Notes: generated by a model not told the origin, from the letters alone. Positions 34,749 to 43,871 are shown, counted from the first letter of the stretch. The stretch: DNA of 64,000 nt from Streptomyces cylindrosporus (GCF_022698165.1 NZ_JALDAY010000009.1:495323-559322); one strand, 5' to 3'. Made by a program: numbers and translations.

Positions 34749-36064
34749 TGAGCGACCTCGAAGCCCTGCTTCTTCAGGTCGGCGACCGTGGCGTCCTGCA
34801 TCTTGTCCAGGGCGGCCGTGAAGTCCGACTTGTTCTTGGCGGCGGCGCCGAACGCGTCGTTGAAGGTCGTGTACGCGACGTTCACGTTCGGGCCCCAGGC
34901 CGAGGGCGCCGTGGTCTTCGCGATCTCGGCGGCCTTGGTGTAGAAGTCCGACTGGTTCGAGAAGTACGCCGGGGGAGTGGCGAAGGCGCCGCTGGTCTGG
35001 GCGTTGGTGGCGGCCGGGTAGATACCGCTCTCCTTGGCCAGCGCCTGCAGGGCCGTGCCGTCCGTGTTCAGCCAGGCGGCGAACTTGGCGGCGGCCTCCT
35101 TGTGCGCCGAGTCCGAGGTGACGGCGGTGGAGGAGCCGCCCCAGCTGCCCGTGACGTTCTCACCGGCGGACCACTGGGGGAGCGGGGCCATGGCCCACTT
35201 GCCCTTGGTGTCGGGCGCGGCCGTGGTCAGCGTGCCCGGCGCCCACACGGCGGAGACCCAGGCGATCTGCTTGCCGGTGTTCAGCGCCTTGTTCCAGGAC
35301 GGCGTGTACATCGGCTGGTTGTCGATGGCGCCCTCCTTGACCAGGCCGCCCCAGAAGTCGGCGACCTTCTTGGTGGCCGCGTCGTTGATGCCGACCTTCC
35401 ACTTGTCGCCGGAGGTCGTCCACCACTTGGCGCCGGCCTGCTGGGCGAGGCCCGCGAAGAGGCCGGAGTCGTTGGCGGAGAAGGTGGTGAGGTCCTTGTC
35501 CGGGGCCTTCTTCTTCAGCGCGCGGGCGGTCTCGGCGAACTCGTCCCAGGTGGTCGGGACCTTCAGGCCGTACTTCTTGAAGAGGTCGGCGCGGTAGTAG
35601 AACATCATCGGCCCGATGTCCTGCGGCACCGCGTACACCGCGTCCGTGCCCAGCGTGGTCTGCTGCCAGACGCCCTCGGCGAAGTCGCTCTTCGCGTCGC
35701 CGACCTGCTTCGATATGTCGGCGAGCGCGTCGTTGCTGACCAGCGTCGGCAGCGCCTGGTACTCGGCCTGCACCAGGTCCGGGGCCGTCTTCGCCTTGTG
35801 CGCGGTGAGGATCTTGGTGACCAGCGTGTCGCCGGACGCCTGCTTCTTCACCGTGACCGTGATCTGGTCCTTCTTGCCCGGACCCTTGTTCCACAGGTCC
35901 ACGACCTTGTCCATGCCGGGCGTCCAGGTCCAGTACGTCAGCGAGACCGGACCGGACTCGGCCTTGCTGTCCGAGTCGGACGAACCGCACGCGGCGAGTG
36001 CGGTGGCGCCGAGGGCGACGGCGATGGTGCAAGCCACGAGGCGACTGCGCTTCGTGTTGGGCAT
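34745..36064 (-). CDS. ABC importer sugar-binding lipoprotein
   Basis: 439 aa. The lipoprotein signal ends in LAAC with Cys26. The mature protein has the extracellular-binding-protein family 1 pattern ('VSLTYWTWTPGMDKVVDLWNKG', 'AVPQDIGPMMFYYRADLFKKYG'). ATG 36064 follows AGGGGAGAG. It is the first gene of the importer operon, with its promoter and LacI-type operator just upstream. Given the divergent GH42 and GH53 enzymes, the ligand is probably beta-1,4-galactobiose or a longer galactan fragment. No ATPase gene is present; a shared ATPase such as MsiK elsewhere would be needed. Confidence 0.9.
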   Translation of the reverse strand: MPNTKRSRLVACTIAVALGATALAACGSSDSDSKAESGPVSLTYWTWTPGMDKVVDLWNKGPGKKDQITVTVKKQASGDTLVTKILTAHKAKTAPDLVQAEYQALPTLVSNDALADISKQVGDAKSDFAEGVWQQTTLGTDAVYAVPQDIGPMMFYYRADLFKKYGLKVPTTWDEFAETARALKKKAPDKDLTTFSANDSGLFAGLAQQAGAKWWTTSGDKWKVGINDAATKKVADFWGGLVKEGAIDNQPMYTPSWNKALNTGKQIAWVSAVWAPGTLTTAAPDTKGKWAMAPLPQWSAGENVTGSWGGSSTAVTSDSAHKEAAAKFAAWLNTDGTALQALAKESGIYPAATNAQTSGAFATPPAYFSNQSDFYTKAAEIAKTTAPSAWGPNVNVAYTTFNDAFGAAAKNKSDFTAALDKMQDATVADLKKQGFEVAQ

Positions 36065-36164
36065 GGATCTCTCCCCTGACCTGGGCCCCCGCCTGCTGCG
36101 GGAACCTGCCATGCGAATCACATGAGCCGGGCCCCCGCCCGTCGCGAGGACCTGTCATGCTGCT

Positions 36165-36207
36165 CTGTGAGCGTTCACAGTAGAGAAACATCCCGGACAC
36201 TTGTCAA
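36165..36207 (-). promoter_or_regulatory. Promoter and LacI-type operator of the galactan importer
   Basis: On the minus strand TTGACA (36202-36207) and TCTACT (36179-36184) are spaced by 17 nt. A palindrome, CTGTGA-GCGT-TCACAG (36165-36180), overlaps the end of the -10 and the start site. A central CG with TGTGA arms is the usual LacI/GalR operator form, so binding would block transcription. Confidence 0.7.
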
Positions 36208-36294
36208 TGGTTGTTGCTGTGCGGTTATGTTGGGCTCGCACCACCGCCGCTGTGTGTGCACGTTCCCAAATGATCGATAAAACGGGAGAGATCC

Positions 36295-38316
36295 ATGCCG
36301 GAGACCAGCCCCAGGGGCCTCACCAGGCTCGCCTTCGGTGGGGACTACAACCCCGAGCAGTGGCCGGAAAGCGTCTGGCACGAGGACGTCCGGCTGATGC
36401 GCGAGGCCGGCGTCACGATGGTGAGCCTCGGAATCTTCTCCTGGGCGCTCCTCGAGCCCTCACCTGGGGTGTACGACTTCGGCTGGCTGGACCGGATCGT
36501 CGACCTGCTGCACGAGAACGGCATCCGCGTCGACCTGGGCACGCCCACCGTCTGCCCGCCCGCCTGGTTCTACCGCGCCCACCCCGAGGCGCTGCCGGTC
36601 AGCCGCGAGGGCGTGCGCTACGAGTTCGGCTCCCGCGCCGCGATCTGTCACAGCAACGCCGACTACCGCGCGGCCGCCGCGACCATCACCGGCAAGCTCG
36701 CCGAGCGCTACGGCGACCACCCGGCCCTCGCGATGTGGCACGTGCACAACGAGTACGGCGTCCCCGTCTCCGCCTGCTACTGCGACTCCTGCGCCGCCCA
36801 CTTCCGCCGCTGGCTGCGGACGACGTACGAGAACGTCGAAGCCGTCAACGAGGCCTGGGGCACCGCCTTCTGGGGCCAGCGCTACGCCGGCTTCGACCAG
36901 ATCAACCCGCCGCGCGCCACCCCGACGGCCGTCAACCCGGCCCAGGCGCTGGACTACAAGCGCTTCGCGGACGACACCATGCGCGAGAACTTCTGCGCGG
37001 AGCGGGACATCCTGCACCGCCTGTCACCCGGCGTCCCGGTCACCACGAACTTCATGACCGCCCTCAGCCAGTGCGACTCCGTCGACTACTGGGCCTGGGG
37101 CCGCGAGGTCGACCTCGTCACCAACGACCACTACCTGATCACCGACGGCCGCCGCACCCACGTCAACCTCGCGATGGCCGCCGACCTCACCCGCTCCGTC
37201 GCCGGCGGCGCCCCCTGGCTGCTCCTGGAGCACTCCACCTCGGGCGTCAACTGGCAGCCGCGCAACCCGGCCAAGGCGCCCGGCCAGATGGCCCGCAACT
37301 CCCTGGCCCACGTGGCGCGCGGCTCCGACGGCGCGATGTTCTTCCAGTGGCGCCAGTCCCGGCGCGGCGCCGAGAAGTTCCACTCGGCGATGCTCCCGCA
37401 CGGCGGCACGGACACGCGCGTGTGGCGCGAGGTCGTCGAACTGGGCGCGTCCCTCGACTCGTTGAGCACCGTCCGCGGCAGCCGCACCGAGGCCGACGTG
37501 GCCGTCCTGTGGGACTGGCACTCCTGGTGGGCGCAGAACCTGGAGTGGCGCCCCAGCGAGGACCACGACCCGCGCGAGCGCGCCGACGCCTTCTACGAGG
37601 CCCTGTACGACCGCCACCTCACGGTCGACTTCGCCCACCCGGAAGCCGACTTGTCGAGGTATCCCCTTGTCGTCGTGCCCGCCCTCTACCTGATGACGGA
37701 GGCGGCCGGGAACAACCTCAAGGAGTACGTCGAGCGGGGCGGCACCCTCGTCGTCTCGTACTTCTCCGGCATCGTCGACGAGCACGACGCCGTCCACCCG
37801 GGCGCCTACCCGGGCGCGCTCCGGGACGTGCTGGGCCTGACCGTCGAGGAGTTCTCGCCGCTGCTGCAGGGGCAGCTGGTACGCATCACCGGCCCGGACG
37901 GCAGCGAACTCGCCGGTGACGTGTGGAGCGAGTTCGTGGTGCCGCGCGGCGCCGAGACCGTGTGGACGTACGCCGACGGCCTGACCGCGGGCCGGCCGGC
38001 CGTCACCCGCCACCACCTCGGCGAGGGCACCGCCTGGTACGTCTCGACCCGCCTCGCCGCCGAGGGCCTGGACGCCCTGCTGGGCTGGGCCTTGGAGGAC
38101 GCCCGGGTCGCCCCGCGCGCCGACCTGCCCCGCGACGTCGAGGTCGTCCGCCGCACCGGTGAGTCGGGCAGCTATCTGTTCGCGATCAACCACACCGGCT
38201 CGGACGCGAAGGTGCCGCTGGAGGCGCACGGCACCGAGCTGCTGACCGGTGAACGCGCCGCGGGCCGCCTCGCGCTGCCCGCGGGAGCCGTCCGGGTCGT
38301 ACGACTCGACGGCTGA
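36295..38316 (+). CDS. Beta-galactosidase, GH42
   Basis: 673 aa, full length for GH42. 'FGGDYNPEQWP' opens the barrel; the acid/base Glu153 lies in WHVHNEYG and the nucleophile Glu312 in LLLEHSTSG. Cys residues in CYCDSC (about 160-165) form the zinc site. A central trimerisation domain and C-terminal beta domain follow. There is no signal peptide, so it acts in the cytoplasm on imported galacto-oligosaccharides. It is divergent from the importer and followed by GH53, consistent with galactan degradation. Confidence 0.95.
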   Translation: MPETSPRGLTRLAFGGDYNPEQWPESVWHEDVRLMREAGVTMVSLGIFSWALLEPSPGVYDFGWLDRIVDLLHENGIRVDLGTPTVCPPAWFYRAHPEALPVSREGVRYEFGSRAAICHSNADYRAAAATITGKLAERYGDHPALAMWHVHNEYGVPVSACYCDSCAAHFRRWLRTTYENVEAVNEAWGTAFWGQRYAGFDQINPPRATPTAVNPAQALDYKRFADDTMRENFCAERDILHRLSPGVPVTTNFMTALSQCDSVDYWAWGREVDLVTNDHYLITDGRRTHVNLAMAADLTRSVAGGAPWLLLEHSTSGVNWQPRNPAKAPGQMARNSLAHVARGSDGAMFFQWRQSRRGAEKFHSAMLPHGGTDTRVWREVVELGASLDSLSTVRGSRTEADVAVLWDWHSWWAQNLEWRPSEDHDPRERADAFYEALYDRHLTVDFAHPEADLSRYPLVVVPALYLMTEAAGNNLKEYVERGGTLVVSYFSGIVDEHDAVHPGAYPGALRDVLGLTVEEFSPLLQGQLVRITGPDGSELAGDVWSEFVVPRGAETVWTYADGLTAGRPAVTRHHLGEGTAWYVSTRLAAEGLDALLGWALEDARVAPRADLPRDVEVVRRTGESGSYLFAINHTGSDAKVPLEAHGTELLTGERAAGRLALPAGAVRVVRLDG

Positions 38317-38323
38317 GCCGACT

Positions 38324-38365
38324 CCCCTCCGCCCGCGCGTGCCACGAGAGCCGCGGGCGGAGGGG
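38324..38365 (+). terminator. Hairpin between GH42 and GH53 genes
   Basis: CCCCTCCGCCCGCG (38324-38337) pairs perfectly with 38352-38365. It suggests that GH53 is read from its own promoter or by partial read-through. Confidence 0.6.
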
Positions 38366-38462
38366 CTCTCCCTCCGGGTGCCACCGGAAGGAACCCCATC
38401 GGGGAAACCCCCACTGGAGGGGACGCCCCATCCTCATCACGTCGAAGGGACGACGGACGAAG

Positions 38463-40022
38463 ATGTTCCATCCCAGACGCACACTAAGGGCCCTGCTGCT
38501 GCCGCTCGTGGCCGGGCTCGCCCTCGTCGCTGTGCCCGCCACCACGGCGCACGCCGCCAGTACGCTCACCAACGGCGGCTTCGAGTCCGACGGCGCGGGC
38601 GTGGCCGTCCCGGCCGGCTGGTCCGAGTACGGCGACACCGGCGCCTCGTACACCGAGTCCGGTGGCCACAGCGGCAGTTACCGCCTGTCCCAGTACTCGT
38701 CCGCCGCCTACAAGGTGGAGACGTACCAGTACCTGTCGGGACTGACCAACGGCAACTACACGCTGACCGCCTGGGTCCGCTCCAGCGGCGGCCAGAACTC
38801 CGCGTACATATCCCTGAAGAACTGCGGCAGTTCCGAGCAGAGGACCGATCTGCCGGTCTCCACCAGCAGCTGGGTCCGCATTGTCACGTCGGTCAATGTG
38901 ACCAACAACCAGTGCACCATCAGCATCAACAGTGACGCGAACGCGGGCAACTGGATCAATGTTGACGACCTGACCTTCGCTTCCGGCTCGACCGGCCTGT
39001 CGATCAAGGGTGCCGACATCTCCTCCCTCGCCAAGAGCGAGGCCCTCGGCGGCGTCTACAAGACCAGCTCCGGCACCACGGGCGATGCGGTCACCATCCT
39101 GAAGAACGCCGGCATGAACTACGCGCGCCTGAAGGTGTGGGTCGACCCGGCCGACGGCTACAACAACAAGACGCGCGTGCTCGCCGTCGCCAAGCGCATC
39201 AAGGCCGCCGGCATGAAGCTGCTGGTCGACTTCCACTACTCGGACAGCTGGGCCGACCCGGGCAAGCAGACCAAGCCCGCCGCCTGGTCCTCGCACACAT
39301 ACAGTCAACTCAAGACGGACGTGTACAACCACACGTACGACGTGTTGAACGCATTGAAGGCCCAGGGCACCACGGCCGACATGGTCCAGGTCGGCAATGA
39401 GATCAACGGCGGCATGCTGTGGTCCGAGGGCTCCACCGACAACTGGTCGCAGCTCGCCGGGCTGATCAACTCCGGCTACAGCGCGGTCAAGGCGGTCTCC
39501 TCCAGCACGCAGGTCGCCCTGCACCTGGCCAACGCGGGCGACGACGCGACGGTCCGCTGGTGGTTCGACAACGCCAAGACCTACGGCATCAACTACGACG
39601 TGATCGGGCTGTCGTACTACGGCTACTGGCACGGCTCGCTGGCCGCCGCGCAGACCACCCTGGACGACGTGGTCTCCCGCTACGGCAAGCCGGTCTTCAT
39701 CGCCGAGACGGCCTACCCGTTCACGCTGTCCCAGAACGACTCGCTGGAGAACCAGATCGACACCAGCGGCGAGCTGGTCACCGGCTACCCGGCCACCCAG
39801 GCGGGCCAGCTGGCGTGGATGAACGCCGTCGCGAACATCGTCGAGGCCGTCCCCGGCAACAAGGGACTCGGTGTCTTCTACTGGGAGGCGACCTGGACCG
39901 CGGTCACCGGCAACGGCTGGGACCCGACCGACTCCACCTCCGGCAACGGCTGGGAGAACCAGGCCCTGTTCGACTACTCGAACAAGGCGACTTCCGCCAT
40001 GAGCTGGTTCAGCCATCGCTGA
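38463..40022 (+). CDS. Secreted endo-beta-1,4-galactanase, GH53 with N-terminal carbohydrate-binding module
   Basis: 519 aa. A signal peptide (cleavage near AHA-AS at residue 31) is followed by a beta-sandwich domain at about 33-175 ('LTNGGFESDG...NVTNNQCTISIN', CBM61-like) and a GH53 barrel. The acid/base Glu313 is in VGNEINGG and the nucleophile Glu415 in FIAETAYP. The enzyme should cut beta-1,4-galactan of plant arabinogalactan type I outside the cell; the ABC importer and GH42 enzyme then take over. A strong terminator follows. Confidence 0.9.
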   Translation: MFHPRRTLRALLLPLVAGLALVAVPATTAHAASTLTNGGFESDGAGVAVPAGWSEYGDTGASYTESGGHSGSYRLSQYSSAAYKVETYQYLSGLTNGNYTLTAWVRSSGGQNSAYISLKNCGSSEQRTDLPVSTSSWVRIVTSVNVTNNQCTISINSDANAGNWINVDDLTFASGSTGLSIKGADISSLAKSEALGGVYKTSSGTTGDAVTILKNAGMNYARLKVWVDPADGYNNKTRVLAVAKRIKAAGMKLLVDFHYSDSWADPGKQTKPAAWSSHTYSQLKTDVYNHTYDVLNALKAQGTTADMVQVGNEINGGMLWSEGSTDNWSQLAGLINSGYSAVKAVSSSTQVALHLANAGDDATVRWWFDNAKTYGINYDVIGLSYYGYWHGSLAAAQTTLDDVVSRYGKPVFIAETAYPFTLSQNDSLENQIDTSGELVTGYPATQAGQLAWMNAVANIVEAVPGNKGLGVFYWEATWTAVTGNGWDPTDSTSGNGWENQALFDYSNKATSAMSWFSHR

Positions 40023-40032
40023 ACCATGAGAA

Positions 40033-40066
40033 GAGGGCCCGGCCGCAGGGGAGCGGTCGGGCCCTC
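40033..40066 (+). terminator. Rho-independent terminator after GH53
   Basis: A 14-bp stem (40033-40046 with 40053-40066, one G-T pair, 6-nt loop) is followed by CCCTTTT. This is the best intrinsic terminator of the region. Confidence 0.8.
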
Positions 40067-40219
40067 GCCCTTTTCGTACCGGGCCGGTGCCCGGCACGCC
40101 TGGACAGACCGCGCCGTTCGGTACCGGACAAGGACCGCCGAGTCACGGACACGACTGTGGGTCCTGCGGGACAGTGGGAGGACGCGGTTCGCGGTGGTCC
40201 GTCCGGAAAGGGGCACGCG

Positions 40220-40507
40220 ATGTTGAGGACTTCCGTCAGCGGGACACGTCTGGACATCCTGGAGTGGCTCAAGGACCCGGCCGCCCACTTCCCGCCGCTC
40301 TCGCCCGGGAGCGGCGTCGAAAGAGGCGTGACCGTGGACGCCGTCGCCGCGAAGCTCGGCGTGCCGAGCGCGGTCGCGGCCACCCATCTCGCACTGCTCG
40401 CGGACATGGGCCTGCTGACCGCATGCAGCATCGGGACGCGCACCTACTACCGGCGCGACGAGGTGCGGATCGCCGAGGTGGCGCGGATGTTCGAGAAGGG
40501 CTGGTAG
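40220..40507 (+). CDS. Small winged-helix (ArsR-like) DNA-binding protein
   Basis: 95 aa from ATG 40220 after GGAAAGGGG. 'RLDILEWLKDPAAHF ... VTVDAVAAKLGVPSAVAATHLALLADMGLLTACSIGTRTYYRRDEVRI' is a single winged-helix domain of the ArsR/HTH type with a wing ending in YYRRD. No metal-binding cysteines are present, so the signal is unknown. Convergent with the YihY gene. Confidence 0.75.
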   Translation: MLRTSVSGTRLDILEWLKDPAAHFPPLSPGSGVERGVTVDAVAAKLGVPSAVAATHLALLADMGLLTACSIGTRTYYRRDEVRIAEVARMFEKGW

Positions 40508-40520
40508 GCGCGGCCAGGGG

Positions 40521-41363
40521 CTAGACCTTGCCTTCGGGCGCCTGGAGGGGCGGGGCCTCCTCCTCGGCTGACCCTTCCTCGGCTGCCGCCTCCTCGTCCG
40601 TGTAGCCGAACCGCTCGCACAGCAGCCGCCCGACCAGCGCACCGCCGTAGACCACGAAACCCACTCCGACCAGCCAGGACTCCACGACCAGGATGGTGCC
40701 GACCGGGCCGTAGCTGACCGCGTTGGTGACCAGCAGCGGGGTGAACACCAGGTAGGAGAACCAGCGCAGGCCCACCAGCCCCGCCATTGTGGCGAGCGCG
40801 CCGGGCAGCAGATGCCGCCAGCGCACCTGGCGATTGAGCAGGAAGTGCGGGCCCCACCAGAAGAACAGGATCCCGACCGCCATGCTCAGCGGGATACGGG
40901 CGGTCCCGTGCAGCACGTTCCGGGTCTCCACCTGCGCGTACACGTACGCCATGAGCACGACCAGCCAGACCGCCTGCCGCCAGATCCGGTGCCACGGGCC
41001 GGGGGACGGCTTCCAGATCCGCTCGTAGCCGTTCTGCACGCTCGCCGCGAACGACAGCCCGAACACCGCGAGCAACGCCACGCTCCACGCGCTGGCGGTG
41101 CCGACCACCTTGCTGGGCGGCCCGAAGACGTCCGACAGGGCCTTGGCGGAGCGCCCGGACAGGTCCATCCCGTCCACCAGCCACAGCGCGAATCCGCCGT
41201 GCCCCAGCGGATCCGCCGCCGCGACCACGATCAGCAGCGGCGCCAGCGTGACCAGCGCGAGCGTGGCGAAGCCCATGGCCCGGTGCAGCAACTCCAGCTC
41301 CCTGCCCCGCCGGTGCAGCTCGCCGAGCCCCGACCGGTGCCACCAGCGGGCCGACCGTGACAT
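40521..41363 (-). CDS. YihY/BrkB-family membrane protein
   Basis: 280 aa with about six helices. 'LELLHRAMGFATLALVTLAPLLIVVAAAD' and 'GLSFAASVQNGYERIW' match the YihY/UPF0761 family of unknown function; a charged Glu-rich tail ends the protein. It stands alone. Confidence 0.75.
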   Translation of the reverse strand: MSRSARWWHRSGLGELHRRGRELELLHRAMGFATLALVTLAPLLIVVAAADPLGHGGFALWLVDGMDLSGRSAKALSDVFGPPSKVVGTASAWSVALLAVFGLSFAASVQNGYERIWKPSPGPWHRIWRQAVWLVVLMAYVYAQVETRNVLHGTARIPLSMAVGILFFWWGPHFLLNRQVRWRHLLPGALATMAGLVGLRWFSYLVFTPLLVTNAVSYGPVGTILVVESWLVGVGFVVYGGALVGRLLCERFGYTDEEAAAEEGSAEEEAPPLQAPEGKV

Positions 41364-41498
41364 GGGACCACTCCTTCTCGGCGATGTCCTGAGTGGCCGG
41401 GAAAGTGCCGAGGTAAACCTGATCGAGTGACCCCGCGCCCGGCGGACCTCCTCCTACGTGCCAGCATGAACTGTCCCGACCTCGACGAGGAGGTTTCC

Positions 41499-42461
41499 AT
41501 GGACCGACCCGCCGCTCTTGTTCCGCTCCGGTACGTCGCCATCGGCGGCCGCGGCCCCGAGGACGTCGTCGCCGACGCCCGGGGCCGGGTGCTCACCGGC
41601 GTGGAGGACGGCCGCATCCTGCGCGTCGACGGCCTGACCGGCGAGGCGCCCGCCCGTGTCGAAGTGCTCGCCGAGACCGGCGGCCGGCCGCTCGGCCTCG
41701 AACTCCTGCCGGACGACGCCCTGTTGGTGTGCGACGCCGACCTCGGCCTGCTCCGCGTCGACCTGCGCGAGGGCATCGTCCGCATCCTCGCCGACTCGGT
41801 GGCGGGGGAGCGGCTGCGGTTCTGCAGCAACGTCGTCGCCCTGGCGGACGGCAGCGTCTGCTTCACCGTCTCCAGCCGGGTGCACCCGCTCGAGCACTGG
41901 ATCGGCGACATCGTCGAGCACACCGGCACGGGCCGGCTGCTGCGCCTCGCACCCGGCAGCGAGGCGCCCGAAGTGCTGCTGGAGGGGCTGCAGTTCGCCA
42001 ACGGCCTCGCACTCGCCGCCGACGAATCGTTCCTGGTCGTCGCCGAGACCGGCGCCCGCAGGCTCACCCGCTACTGGCTCACCGGCCCGAAGGCGGGGCA
42101 CGGCGAGCCCTTCGCCGAGAACCTGCCCGGCATGCCCGACAACATCTGGCGCGGCTCACCGGACGGGCCGATCTGGGTCTCCCTGGCCTCCCCGCGCGTC
42201 CCGCCGCTCGACCTGCTGCACCGCACCCCGCCCGCCGTCCGCGGCGCCGCCGCCCGCATCGCCGTACACGCCCCCTACCGCCCCGCCGGCACCATCGGCG
42301 TCCTCGCCGTCGACGACCAGGGCGACGTCGTTCACCACCTCACCCACCGCCGCTCCGGCTTCCGCATGGTCACCAGCGTCTGCGAAGCAGCCGGCCACCT
42401 GGTGCTGGGCAGCCTGTGGGAGCGCGGGATCGCGGTCTGCGAGCGGCCCGCCCCGAAATGA
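41499..42461 (+). CDS. SMP-30/strictosidine-synthase-like beta-propeller protein
   Basis: 320 aa from ATG 41499 after GAGGAGG. The repeated blades ('GPEDVVADARGRVLTGVEDGRILRVD', 'FCSNVVALADGSVCFTVSS', 'FANGLALAADESFLVVAETGARRLTRYWL', 'MPDNIWRGSPDGPIWVSLASPR') are typical of gluconolactonase/strictosidine-synthase-like six-blade propellers. The likely activity is hydrolysis of a lactone; the substrate is unknown. It precedes the fluoride operon by about 60 nt but is probably not part of it. Confidence 0.8.
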   Translation: MDRPAALVPLRYVAIGGRGPEDVVADARGRVLTGVEDGRILRVDGLTGEAPARVEVLAETGGRPLGLELLPDDALLVCDADLGLLRVDLREGIVRILADSVAGERLRFCSNVVALADGSVCFTVSSRVHPLEHWIGDIVEHTGTGRLLRLAPGSEAPEVLLEGLQFANGLALAADESFLVVAETGARRLTRYWLTGPKAGHGEPFAENLPGMPDNIWRGSPDGPIWVSLASPRVPPLDLLHRTPPAVRGAAARIAVHAPYRPAGTIGVLAVDDQGDVVHHLTHRRSGFRMVTSVCEAAGHLVLGSLWERGIAVCERPAPK

Positions 42462-42519
42462 CCCCGGTCCGGGCCGGGCGCTACCCTGTAGCCCGGCCGC
42501 GAGCACCTCGTCGCGGCGC

Positions 42520-42576
42520 GGCGGTGGGGCCCGCCGTACCCGAACCGCGGCAGTGGTGCCGCCAACGGTCCCTACT
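42520..42576 (+). promoter_or_regulatory. Candidate fluoride (crcB) riboswitch
   Basis: GGCGGTGGGGCCCGCC (42520-42535) forms the first stem. GCGGCA (42547-42552) pairs with TGCCGC (42557-42562) as the second. GGGGCC (42526-42531) and GGTCCC (42567-42572) give the pseudoknot (five pairs plus a G-U), and the conserved CTAC end lies at 42572-42575. This order fits the known fluoride aptamer. It sits 56 nt upstream of the fluoride exporter ATG. One expected A (GATG) is a G here, so the match is good but not complete. Confidence 0.65.
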
Positions 42577-42631
42577 TGCGAAGGAGCGGCGCCCGCACGC
42601 CCGGGCCCCGGCGAGTAGGAGACGCACGCTT

Positions 42632-43093
42632 ATGACAGCCCCGGAAGCCGAGAGCCTCCGTACCCGCACCGGCGCCCCGCGGCGGCCCGAGTGGCGCACC
42701 CAGGCACCCGTTGTCGCGGTGGTCGCCCTCGGCGGAGCCCTCGGCGCCACCGCCCGCTACGCACTCGCCCTGTGGTGGCCCGCTCAGCCGGGCGGATTCC
42801 CCTGGGCGACCTTCTGGACCAACGTCGTCGGCTGTGCCGTGATAGGCGTGTTCATGGTCGTCATCACCGACATCTGGGCCGCCCACCGACTCGTCCGCCC
42901 CTTCTTCGGCACCGGCGTGCTCGGCGGCTTCACCACCTTCTCCACCTATGCCGTCGACATCCAGCGGCTCGTCGACTCCGGCCACCCCCGCACGGGCCTG
43001 GCCTACCTCGCCGCGACCCTGCTCGCGGCCCTCTCGGCGGTCTGGCTCGCGGTCGCCGCGTGCCGCCGCGTCCTGAAGTGGAGGCAGCCATGA
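42632..43093 (+). CDS. crcB: Fluoride efflux channel subunit CrcB/Fluc (1)
   Basis: 153 aa with four helices. 'VALGGALGATARYALAL', 'WTNVVGCAVIGVFM' and 'GTGVLGGFTTFSTYAVD' are the Fluc signatures, including the Asn and the Phe-box residues lining the pore. It overlaps the next gene (ATGA). The operon also holds a second crcB, so the channel may be a heterodimer. Regulated probably by the riboswitch upstream. Confidence 0.92.
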   Translation: MTAPEAESLRTRTGAPRRPEWRTQAPVVAVVALGGALGATARYALALWWPAQPGGFPWATFWTNVVGCAVIGVFMVVITDIWAAHRLVRPFFGTGVLGGFTTFSTYAVDIQRLVDSGHPRTGLAYLAATLLAALSAVWLAVAACRRVLKWRQP

Positions 43094-43470
43094 CCAGGCT
43101 GACCGGCAACGCCCTGCGCGTGACCGTGTTCATCGGCGAGAACGACACCTGGCACCACAAGCCCCTCTACTCCGAGATCGTGCACCGCGCCCACGCGGCC
43201 GGACTCGCCGGCGCCAGCGTCTTCCGCGGCATCGAGGGCTTCGGCGCGTCCTCCCTGATCCACACCACCCGGCTGCTCTCCCTCAGCGAGGACCTGCCCG
43301 TCGCGATCGTGATGGTCGACACCGGGGAGCGGGTCCGGGCCTTCCTCCCGCAGCTCGACGAACTCGTCGGCGAGGGACTCGTCATCCTCGACGACTGCGA
43401 GGTCATCAGGTACGTCGGCCGCGAGAGCGACCCCGGCAAAGCGGACGCGAAGGGTAAGAGGTCGTTGTGA
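43090..43470 (+). CDS. DUF190-family protein of the fluoride operon
   Basis: 126 aa. 'ALRVTVFIGENDTWHHKPLYSEIVHRAHAAGLAGASVFRGIEGFGASS' and the acidic C-terminal half mark DUF190, a small PII-like fold often encoded between two crcB genes. Role unknown; perhaps a regulator of the channel. Both ends overlap its neighbours by 4 nt. Confidence 0.9.
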   Translation: MTRLTGNALRVTVFIGENDTWHHKPLYSEIVHRAHAAGLAGASVFRGIEGFGASSLIHTTRLLSLSEDLPVAIVMVDTGERVRAFLPQLDELVGEGLVILDDCEVIRYVGRESDPGKADAKGKRSL

Positions 43471-43841
43471 ACTGGCTGTTGGTGATCGCGGGCGCCATGG
43501 TGGGCGCTCCGCTGCGCTACCTCACCGACCGCGCGGTGCAGTCGCGGCACGACACGGTCTTCCCCTGGGGCACCTTCGCGGTGAACGTCACGGGCTGCCT
43601 GATCCTCGGCCTCCTGACCGGCGCCGCGGCCCGGGGAGCGGCCGGTTCCCACCTGCAACTGCTCCTCGGCACCGGCCTGTGCGGGGCCCTGACGACGTAC
43701 TCGACCTTCTCGTACGAGACCCTGCGGCTGACCGAGACGGGGGCGGGGCTCTACGCTGCCGCCAACGTCGTGGGGAGCGTGACGGCGGGCCTCGGCGCGG
43801 CATTCGCCGGGGTGTCGGTCGCGCAGGCCCTGTGGTCCTGA
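43467..43841 (+). CDS. crcB: Fluoride efflux channel subunit CrcB/Fluc (2)
   Basis: 124 aa from GTG 43467 (GTGA overlap with the DUF190 gene). 'GAPLRYLTDRAVQ', 'WGTFAVNVTGCLILGLLTG' and 'GTGLCGALTTYSTFSYET' are the Fluc motifs, in a sequence distinct from the first copy. Adjacent unequal copies usually form a heterodimeric dual-topology fluoride channel. Confidence 0.92.
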   Translation: MNWLLVIAGAMVGAPLRYLTDRAVQSRHDTVFPWGTFAVNVTGCLILGLLTGAAARGAAGSHLQLLLGTGLCGALTTYSTFSYETLRLTETGAGLYAAANVVGSVTAGLGAAFAGVSVAQALWS

Positions 43842-43871
43842 CTACCCGGACCACGCCCACGCGTAGTAAGA

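Noticed and set aside
35102..36079. 325-codon plus-strand frame opposite the sugar-binding protein
   Set aside because: Complement of a well-supported lipoprotein gene.
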